Shown one piece after another: positions 6,633-11,710 of a DNA stretch of 11,710 bases. This DNA is from TWA4 sp051879215 (lineage in GTDB: Bacteria; Bacillota; Clostridia; Lachnospirales; Lachnospiraceae): assembly GCA_051879215.1 (NCBI GenBank), contig JBJELP010000135.1:1-11710 (forward strand), read 5' to 3'. The position numbers and the translations under genes are program-made. The stretch's first letter is position 1; every line of letters begins with the position of its first letter. Below the pieces are notes generated by a model. That model did not search any database and had not been told where the DNA came from. It saw only the letters and a program-made list of their open reading frames with translations.

Positions 6633-7991
6633 TTAGTTCTGGAACCAGGCATCCTTTACCATAATGCCCATGGCTGCCAGATCATCCATAAAGGCAGGGC
6701 GGACACCTGTTGCCACAAAGGAACCCTTCTGTCTTCCTGCTCCATCCACACCTTCCAGCTGATAGGTATAGATATCCTGCAGGGTAATGACATCCCCTTC
6801 CATGCCTACTACTTCCGTAATGCTGACAATCTTACGGGAACCGTCCCGCATACGGGCCTGATGAACGATAATATCCACGGCCGACGCAATCTGCTCTCGA
6901 ATTGCCCGCACCGGCATTTCAATACCGCTCATCAGCACCATAGTTTCCAGTCGGGAAAGCAGATCCCTTGGAGAGTTGGCATGGGCTGTGGTCAGAGAAC
7001 CATCGTGACCTGTATTCATGGCCTGCAGCATATCCAGGGTTTCACCGGAACGAACTTCACCAACTACAATCCGGTCCGGGCGCATACGCAATGCATTGCG
7101 AACCAGATCACGGATGGTGATTTCACCCACTCCTTCCACATTGGCGGGACGGCTTTCCATGGTCAGCACATGCTCCTGTCGGAGCTGCAGTTCTGCCGCA
7201 TCTTCAATGGTCACAATACGTTCATCATCCGGAATATAACTGGAAAGAACACCCAGAAGGGTGGTTTTACCACTGCCGGTTCCTCCGCTGACAATAATAT
7301 TCACACGCCCTTTTACACAGGCTTCCAGAAAGTTCATCATCTTCGGTGATACCGAACCCAGATTGGCCAGATCACCTGCGGTGAGCGGTTTCTTTGAAAA
7401 TTTTCGAATGGTAATCGTCGGACCAGTGAGAATAACCGGTGCAATAACCGCATTCACACGGGAGCCGTCAGGAAGACGAGCATCCACCATGGGATTGGCT
7501 TCATCAATCCGGCGGCCAACCAGTCCAACAATCCGGTTGATCACATTCATCACATGGGCATCATCAGTGAACCGTACCCCCGAGGGCTGAATCTTTCCAC
7601 CGATTTCCACATAGACTTTATCCGGTCCGTTTACCATAATTTCCGTGATATCCGGATCCTGCAGCAGAGGCTCCAGAGGACCAAAGCCTGCCACATCATC
7701 ATATACTTCTTCAATCAGGCGGCTGCGTTCCGCACGATTCAGATTAAAATCATGGCTGTTTACAATGGTTTCGATCTGCTCTTTAAAATAAGCTTCCTTT
7801 TCTTCCCGGTCCTGAAAATCCTCTCGTTTTTCCCGATTGACCGCGTCAATCATTTCATTATGGACCATCTGCTTTAACGCAGCATAATTTTCACTCAAAA
7901 CAGGCCGACCAGGGATTTCCCTTTTCACCTGCTTTTCTTCTGTCTCCTGCTGTCCGGCTCTTTGCTTTTCCAGACGTTCTAAAATACTCAT
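6633..7991 (-). CDS. tadA: TadA/CpaF pilus assembly motor ATPase
   Basis: The 452-residue cytoplasmic protein is a secretion-superfamily hexameric ATPase. An N-terminal charged region (1-95) leads into the CpaF-type domain (LIEEVYDDVAGFGPLEPLLQ). Then come Walker A GGTGSGKT (236-243), the Asp box TIEDAAEL (261-268), Walker B in RPDRIVVGEVRSGE (305-318) with Glu312, and the His box GHDGSLTTAHANS (328-340). All catalytic motifs are intact. It energises Flp pilus extension, and in some relatives both extension and retraction, through TadB and TadC. The start at 7991 has GAGGAG 8 nt upstream, overlapping the tadZ stop. No separate retraction ATPase is encoded here, which is normal for Tad systems. 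Length is usual for the family. Confidence 0.97.
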   Translation of the reverse strand: MSILERLEKQRAGQQETEEKQVKREIPGRPVLSENYAALKQMVHNEMIDAVNREKREDFQDREEKEAYFKEQIETIVNSHDFNLNRAERSRLIEEVYDDVAGFGPLEPLLQDPDITEIMVNGPDKVYVEIGGKIQPSGVRFTDDAHVMNVINRIVGLVGRRIDEANPMVDARLPDGSRVNAVIAPVILTGPTITIRKFSKKPLTAGDLANLGSVSPKMMNFLEACVKGRVNIIVSGGTGSGKTTLLGVLSSYIPDDERIVTIEDAAELQLRQEHVLTMESRPANVEGVGEITIRDLVRNALRMRPDRIVVGEVRSGETLDMLQAMNTGHDGSLTTAHANSPRDLLSRLETMVLMSGIEMPVRAIREQIASAVDIIVHQARMRDGSRKIVSITEVVGMEGDVITLQDIYTYQLEGVDGAGRQKGSFVATGVRPAFMDDLAAMGIMVKDAWFQN

Positions 7992-8004
7992 TTAGCTATC
8001 TCCT

Positions 8005-9198
8005 CTACTTCTTCCGTCCGAACAGACCTTTTTTTGCCTTTTTCTTTTTTTCTGCAGAACCGGCTGCACCGCCTGCCAGCTGACGGGCCAGTTCCTTTAC
8101 AGCTGCAGTCATCTTACTGTTGGCTGCACCAATTACAAAGGGGATACCTTTATTCAGTGCATTCAATGCCACATTGTGTTCTGTTGGAATTGTCATGAAA
8201 ATAGATGTATGAAGAACCTGCTCCACATCCTGCAATGAGATGGAACCGGATTCCTCGGCACGATTCACAATTACCGCGATCTTCTCCCGCTGCTGCAGGG
8301 ATTCCAGAAGATTCAAAGCCAGACGGGAGTTTTTCAGTGAAGAAATATCCTGTCCTGTCAGGAAATAAACCTGATTGGAGTTTTCAATTGCCGTAAGGGA
8401 AATATCATTTAACACACTGGCTGTATCAATAATGACAAAATCATAGTAGGAGCGCATGATGCTCAGAAGATTCTGCAGACGTTCTGCAGAGATCATTTCT
8501 GCGTATTCCGGACTTTTGGGAGCACAAAGCATATGGACTCCACTGGAATGGGTGATCATGTAACTGCGGATGTTGTCGATGGTTAAGGAGTAGGATTCCT
8601 GCAGCAGTTCCGCAATGGTATCTCTGGGCTCCATATCCATAAAGGTGGGGACATCTCCAAACTGAAGATCCAGATCCACAATAGCAACTTTCTTTCCTTT
8701 TTCTGCCAGAGCAACCGCTGTATTTACCGCAAGGGTGGTTTTTCCAATACCGCCTTTGGCACTGAATATCGTAATAACCTGTGAAGACCATGCCATGTTC
8801 TGATGTTCGGATAAGGAACGGATCCGCAGAGTTTCACTGTTATAAACCCCTTTAATATACTCTGTAAACTGCTTGGGATTATCCGTCAGGGCAGTTACAT
8901 TATGCGCACCGATGCGCATGGCTGACTGCATGATATCCATGTTCAGTTCTTCTGCCACCAGTACCACAAAACATTTGGGACGATAGGTAATGATACGCTC
9001 TGCCAGATTCAGGGTGTCCATATCTCCGTCATTCATACTGATGATCACCATCTCCGGATCCTGATTTTCCACCGTGTTCAGTGCACCGGCACCGCCGTCA
9101 GATTCCCCCAGGATCACAATTTCCTCATCCTGAAGCTGTGCACGGATGGCTGCAAGATTTTTTTCCAATTTACTGACAAGTAATACCTTTATCTTCAT
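8005..9198 (-). CDS. tadZ: TadZ/CpaE pilus localisation protein with atypical receiver and ParA/MinD-like ATPase
   Basis: The 397-residue protein has an N-terminal receiver-like domain (about 1-120) and a ParA/MinD ATPase domain (about 138-370). The ATPase shows deviant Walker A KGGIGKTT (148-155), the switch block VDLDLQFGD (174-182) and Walker B FVIIDTA (254-260). In the receiver domain the phospho-acceptor position after the central strand (VIISMND, 51-57) appears to be Ser54 instead of Asp, so it is an atypical receiver, as described for CpaE/TadZ proteins. These proteins localise the pilus apparatus, often at a pole. The C-terminus is a Lys-rich tail (KKKKAKK...GRKK) that could bind acidic phospholipids. 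The start at 9198 has a GGGGAAGGA site, and the gene begins 12 nt after cpaB. Assignment is strong; the cellular location is inferred. Confidence 0.94.
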   Translation of the reverse strand: MKIKVLLVSKLEKNLAAIRAQLQDEEIVILGESDGGAGALNTVENQDPEMVIISMNDGDMDTLNLAERIITYRPKCFVVLVAEELNMDIMQSAMRIGAHNVTALTDNPKQFTEYIKGVYNSETLRIRSLSEHQNMAWSSQVITIFSAKGGIGKTTLAVNTAVALAEKGKKVAIVDLDLQFGDVPTFMDMEPRDTIAELLQESYSLTIDNIRSYMITHSSGVHMLCAPKSPEYAEMISAERLQNLLSIMRSYYDFVIIDTASVLNDISLTAIENSNQVYFLTGQDISSLKNSRLALNLLESLQQREKIAVIVNRAEESGSISLQDVEQVLHTSIFMTIPTEHNVALNALNKGIPFVIGAANSKMTAAVKELARQLAGGAAGSAEKKKKAKKGLFGRKK

Positions 9199-9210
9199 GT
9201 TCCTTCCCCT

Positions 9211-9909
9211 TTACTCTTCAATTCCGATTGCATCACCGTTCACTCTGTTGCCGGAAATCGGATCGGTATCCAGAGGAGTACGAAGTACAATACGAAGCAC
9301 GCCCTTATTGGCTGTCCAGTCGATTACATTGGCTTCTTCCGGTGTCACCATCAGCGTTACTGTTGAATAGCCATCACCTTTTCCTCCATTGGACATGACA
9401 TTATCCACAGCCAGAACAGGAATATTTTCCACGATGGTTACAGAAACCTGTTCTGTTTCTTCTGTATCTGTGGTCTGCTCCACATGAGCGATCACATCCA
9501 CCGTATCGCCCGGATGAATCATGCCGCTGAGACCGGTTACACTGTCCACCGCAATGGAGATGGCACGCTTTCCTTCTTCCACCAGCATGGCAAGACTTGC
9601 TGCATTCCGATCGCCGATTTCATTGATACGATCTGCAATGATCTGCTCACCGGTCTTGATATCCACCTTTGCCATCTTTCCGATCAGAGCTTCTTTTGAA
9701 CCGTATGTTCCGCCCAGCACCATGGCCTCCGGTATGGCTTTCACTTCCAGCATTTCATCAGTCAGTACGGTATTTTGCGGAATATCACTGACTGCCACTA
9801 CCACATCCACCGTCACTTCTTCTTTCTTATCCACCTTCTGCAGCATGACAAAAAGGCCAAGAGCCACTGCCAGTGCACAGAAAATTGCCACTATTCTGAT
9901 TTTCTTCAT
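9211..9909 (-). CDS. cpaB: CpaB/RcpC pilus assembly protein with SAF domain
   Basis: The 232-residue protein has an N-terminal membrane anchor (about 5-24), a SAF domain starting VVVAVSDIPQNTVLTDEM (36-53), and a second CpaB/RcpC domain (about 108-225) containing GMIHPGDTVDVIAHV. In diderms CpaB/RcpC sits in the envelope near the secretin and is linked to pilin modification or secretin stability. Here no secretin gene is present, so it probably acts on the outer face of the single membrane, perhaps guiding the pilus through the wall. The SAF fold is known for carbohydrate-binding relatives, so peptidoglycan contact is a reasonable guess. The start at 9909 has GGAGAG 6 nt upstream. A 67-nt AT-rich gap separates it from tadE, with no clear promoter. 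Confidence 0.92.
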   Translation of the reverse strand: MKKIRIVAIFCALAVALGLFVMLQKVDKKEEVTVDVVVAVSDIPQNTVLTDEMLEVKAIPEAMVLGGTYGSKEALIGKMAKVDIKTGEQIIADRINEIGDRNAASLAMLVEEGKRAISIAVDSVTGLSGMIHPGDTVDVIAHVEQTTDTEETEQVSVTIVENIPVLAVDNVMSNGGKGDGYSTVTLMVTPEEANVIDWTANKGVLRIVLRTPLDTDPISGNRVNGDAIGIEE

Positions 9910-9976
9910 GGTTTCTCTCCGACTTTCTATATTAAATTTGATTCATTTTATCTATGATTTTTCCCCTTATATCACT

Positions 9977-10342
9977 CTATTCTTTTCGCATGGTGCAGGA
10001 CGAGGACAGATTCACACTGCTTCCCAGAAAGGTAGATGCTATACCAGTGAGTACATTCACATTTTTTGTAACAGATACCGTCACCTCTGCCTCATTTGGT
10101 GATACCACTACGGTGGCACCTGACGCATAACTGATTACCAGGTTAGTTGTGTCTGTCTGAAAATCGCTTTCATTCCAATGAATGGCAGCATATCTTGCTC
10201 CCTCACGGCTGGCATTGTTCACTTCAATTTTATTGTAAAAAAGCCATCCGAAATCCATCATGCCAAAAATCAGAAGAATTAAAAGGGGAAGAACTAAAGC
10301 AAACTCCACCGTTGCCTGTCCCTCTTCTTTTCTCCATATCAT
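9977..10342 (-). CDS. tadE: TadE-like pseudopilin
   Basis: The 121-residue protein begins with a short charged leader followed by EEGQATVEFALVLPLLILLI. It has the Flp-type processing site: Gly8, then Glu at +5 and Phe at +6, as in TadE pseudopilins cleaved by TadV. One membrane helix follows, then an extracytoplasmic domain with NNASREGARYAA, a conserved TadE feature, and a beta-rich C-terminus with a lone Cys. TadE-type pseudopilins are needed for Flp pilus assembly. The start at 10342 is fixed by CAGGAGG 6 nt upstream. A longer reading from a GTG at 10426 would translate a palindrome and is rejected. Classical loci carry a second pseudopilin, TadF, which I do not see here. Confidence 0.92.
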   Translation of the reverse strand: MIWRKEEGQATVEFALVLPLLILLIFGMMDFGWLFYNKIEVNNASREGARYAAIHWNESDFQTDTTNLVISYASGATVVVSPNEAEVTVSVTKNVNVLTGIASTFLGSSVNLSSSCTMRKE

Positions 10343-10348
10343 TTTTTT

Positions 10349-10354
10349 CCTCCT
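10349..10354 (-). promoter_or_regulatory. Ribosome binding site deciding the tadE start
   Basis: AGGAGG on the minus strand lies 6 nt before the ATG at 10342. It begins only 8 nt after the end of the 16-bp hairpin at 10363-10402, so folding of that hairpin could affect ribosome access or mRNA 5'-end stability. Confidence 0.75.
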
Positions 10355-10362
10355 GATAGAAC

Positions 10363-10402
10363 GATAAGCCGATCGATCAAAAAATCGATCGATCGGCTTA
10401 TC
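10363..10402 (-). repeat. Perfect 16-bp inverted repeat between pilin gene and tadE
   Basis: Arms 10363-10378 and 10387-10402 are exact reverse complements (GATAAGCCGATCGATC) around an 8-nt A/T loop. The inner half is made of CGAT/GATC repeats. Reading as minus-strand RNA, the stem is not followed by a U tract, so it is not a canonical intrinsic terminator. It lies between the stop of flp pilin B (10453) and the tadE ribosome site. A plausible role is as a 3' stabiliser or processing element for the pilin message, or a partial attenuator lowering downstream expression. The structure is certain; the function is inference. Confidence 0.85.
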
Positions 10403-10452
10403 AAATTTTAAAAAATTCTTATACACTAAATTCTCAGCATAAGAAAAAATTA

Positions 10453-10629
10453 TTATTTAGTAGCACCGCCTAATTCTGTTTTAACAGAACCAAATATTTC
10501 ATTAATTTTTTGGCCTAAAGGTCTTAAAGCTACCACTGCAACAACAGCGATCAGTGCTAAAATCAGAGCGTATTCTGCCATGCCCTGGCCGCTTTCTTCA
10601 TCTTTTAACCAGTTCATCATTTCGTTCAT
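10453..10629 (-). CDS. flp: Flp-type pilin B (58 aa)
   Basis: This small 58-residue Flp/Fap pilin starts MNEMMNWLKDEESGQGMAEY. Its leader is 14 residues ending in Gly14, with Glu at +5 and Tyr at +6, the Flp processing signature cut by TadV-type peptidases. A hydrophobic helix (ALILALIAVVAVVAL) follows, then a short polar tail ending in a Gly-rich segment (LGGATK). The mature subunit would be 44 residues. The ribosome site AAGGAGG lies 7 nt upstream and is the strongest in the operon, as expected for an abundant subunit. It shares the ESGQGMAEYALILAL block with the neighbouring pilin but differs in the tail. A 108-nt AT-rich gap precedes it; the gap may hold an internal promoter (a TG-extended TATATA-like element near 10661-10670) but has no convincing -35. 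Confidence 0.95.
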   Translation of the reverse strand: MNEMMNWLKDEESGQGMAEYALILALIAVVAVVALRPLGQKINEIFGSVKTELGGATK

Positions 10630-10737
10630 GAGTTTTCCTCCTTAAAATTGAATCTTTTTCTTTATATAACAAATCCGTTCCTATGTATTATTTATGGGCC
10701 TACCTAAGAAGGATATTGTATCTCAATACTAAACAAT

Positions 10738-10899
10738 TTATTTAATCTTATTTGCAATCGCTTCATATTTAGCTGCAAGGCTTGTTCCAAATAATGTTGT
10801 CGCACCGATTACTGCCATTGCTACCAATGCCAGAATCAACGCATATTCTGCCATGCCCTGACCGCTTTCTTCTTCCAACAACCATTTCATCTTTTTCAT
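10738..10899 (-). CDS. flp: Flp-type pilin A (53 aa)
   Basis: The 53-residue protein starts MKKMKWLLEEESGQGMAEYA, with a 13-residue leader ending in Gly13 and Glu+5/Tyr+6, so it is a second Flp prepilin. The helix (ALILALVAMAVIGATTLFG) is followed by a basic, Lys-rich tail (AAKYEAIANKIK) unlike that of pilin B. The mature form would be 40 residues. It begins 17 nt after the prepilin peptidase stop. Its ribosome site is weak (a GAGAAGAAAG stretch), in contrast with the excellent site of pilin B, which hints that B is the major subunit and A a minor or alternative one. A second ATG three codons in (10890) is possible. Confidence 0.93.
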   Translation of the reverse strand: MKKMKWLLEEESGQGMAEYALILALVAMAVIGATTLFGTSLAAKYEAIANKIK

Positions 10900-10916
10900 A
10901 CTTCACACTTTCTTCT

Positions 10917-11558
10917 CTATACCATGGTGTAAAACAGATACGGCAAACCAAGCAACATTCCGGCCACCAGAAACGGTCCCAGAGCAAACATGCTTTTCAG
11001 GGTCATCTTCCGCAGGGCGATGCCTCCCAGACAGAATACCAGAAGACTGACTGCCATCACCATAAACGGTCCGAATACATATGGATATCCATACATGAAT
11101 CCAATGACACCGCAGAGCTTCACATCACCGGCTCCGACTTTTCCGAAGCCCATAAACTGTGCCAGAGCAATCCAGAGGTTGACTGTAAGGAACAGGGTGA
11201 TCAGACTGTTTGGAATTCCCGATACACCGGCTGTTGCAATCCGGAATACCACTCCCAGAACCAGAAGTGCCAAAACAGTTTCATTGGCGATGATACGGAT
11301 CCGCATATCCACCACCAGAACCACCATTCCCAGTATCCAGATAACTGCCGATAATATCAGAAGCAGCCACGGTGCATTCAGATATCCACACACTCCCAGT
11401 CCTGCTGCAGATACAACTGCACAAATCACCTTGCATAACAGTGACAGATACATGGGCTGATCCGGCATCTCCTTATTCTTCTGTTTTCCCTTATAATCAA
11501 TAAGCTTCTGGGACAGCATCGGAACCAGAAAACCACCGATTCCGCCTGCAAGCAGCAT
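10917..11558 (-). CDS. tadV: Type IV prepilin peptidase, TadV/CpaA-like (A24 family)
   Basis: This 213-residue polytopic membrane protein carries both catalytic aspartates of A24 prepilin peptidases: Asp84 in VVDMRIRIIAN and Asp144 in the GAGD motif of KVGAGDVKL. It cleaves the leader of Flp pilins and the TadE pseudopilin at the cytoplasmic membrane face. It keeps a PilD-like N-terminal helix (GGIGGFLVPMLSQKL) but lacks the Cys-pair methyltransferase loop, so N-methylation is not expected. I start at 11558 because AAGGTG lies 6 nt upstream, the same layout as the coiled-coil gene. In-frame ATGs at 11582 and 11576 would add 8 or 6 residues but have no ribosome site. It is the first gene of the operon, about 54 nt from the predicted transcription start. 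Confidence 0.93.
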   Translation of the reverse strand: MLLAGGIGGFLVPMLSQKLIDYKGKQKNKEMPDQPMYLSLLCKVICAVVSAAGLGVCGYLNAPWLLLILSAVIWILGMVVLVVDMRIRIIANETVLALLVLGVVFRIATAGVSGIPNSLITLFLTVNLWIALAQFMGFGKVGAGDVKLCGVIGFMYGYPYVFGPFMVMAVSLLVFCLGGIALRKMTLKSMFALGPFLVAGMLLGLPYLFYTMV

Positions 11559-11618
11559 GCTTATCACCTTTATCATATCCATAACTTTTTAACCATTCAA
11601 AATTTGTTTATGGACTAC

Positions 11619-11647
11619 ATTGTATCATTTCTTTTTTGTAGAATCAA
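11619..11647 (-). promoter_or_regulatory. Sigma-A-type promoter of the tad operon
   Basis: On the minus strand TTGATT (11642-11647) is followed by exactly 17 bp and then TACAAT (11619-11624). Both hexamers are near consensus, and an A-rich spacer and upstream A run add support. Transcription would begin near 11612, leaving a short leader before the prepilin peptidase gene. No operator is evident. Confidence 0.75.
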
Positions 11648-11710
11648 GTGTTTTTTTCTAAGGAAACGCTGATTAATTCAACATTTCTGCTTTAAGTAGC
11701 TCACCATATC

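Noticed and set aside
6447..7349. Long plus-strand open frame (about 300 codons) opposite tadA/tadB
   Set aside because: It is antisense to two strongly supported genes, is His/Thr/Asn-rich without domain features, and crosses their boundary.
10343..10426. N-terminal extension of TadE from a GTG at 10426
   Set aside because: It would translate both arms of the hairpin, would spoil the short leader of a pseudopilin, and the true ATG at 10342 has an ideal ribosome site.
10474..10489. 7-bp palindrome TTCTGTT/AACAGAA inside the end of flp pilin B
   Set aside because: The loop is only 2 nt, the stem is weak and coding, and no U tract follows; probably chance.
11658..11682. AAGGAAACGCTGATTAA-like stretch near the window edge that resembled an insertion-sequence end
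   Set aside because: There is no matching inverted copy or transposase in the window and I cannot verify the resemblance; extending the sequence to the right would decide.

Overview
The window reads as a chromosomal stretch from a low-to-medium GC, single-membrane Firmicute, most likely a gut Clostridia/Lachnospiraceae-type bacterium. This is an inference from strong AAGGAGG-type ribosome sites, moderate AT content, the style of the encoded proteins, and a Tad pilus locus with no outer-membrane secretin. All 14 genes lie on the minus strand, so they read right to left. There are no rRNA, tRNA, CRISPR or recognisable transposase genes.

Region 1 (about 11650 down to 2198) is one long Tad/Flp type IVc pilus operon. 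A good sigma-A-type promoter (-35 TTGATT, 17 bp, -10 TACAAT) lies at 11619-11647. The order in the direction of transcription is: prepilin peptidase (TadV/CpaA), Flp pilin A (53 aa), Flp pilin B (58 aa), TadE pseudopilin, CpaB/RcpC, TadZ/CpaE localisation ATPase, TadA/CpaF motor ATPase, TadB and TadC platform proteins, a DUF192 protein, a long coiled-coil protein with a DivIVA-like N-terminus, and a TadG-like protein with a beta-helix-like C-terminus. From cpaB to the coiled-coil gene the gaps are only 9-13 nt, and ribosome sites overlap upstream stop codons. The operon ends at a 13-bp stem terminator (2198-2227).

The genes make a coherent machine. TadV matures the Flp pilins and TadE. TadA powers pilus assembly through TadB and TadC. 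TadZ positions the machine. CpaB and the TadG-like protein are envelope-side accessories. DUF192 and the coiled-coil protein are co-transcribed but have no established Tad role, and are the most interesting accessory parts. A perfect 16-bp hairpin (10363-10402) sits between the abundant pilin genes and tadE and could set their expression ratio.

Region 2 (2095 down to 76) is a separate two-gene unit: a UDP-galactopyranose-mutase-like FAD protein and a GtrA-family membrane protein, overlapping by 17 nt and probably translationally coupled. They suggest cell-surface glycan or lipid-linked sugar metabolism unrelated to the pilus.

The bases at 1-75 and 11650-11710 hold no gene I can support. No intergenic stretch exceeds about 210 bases.
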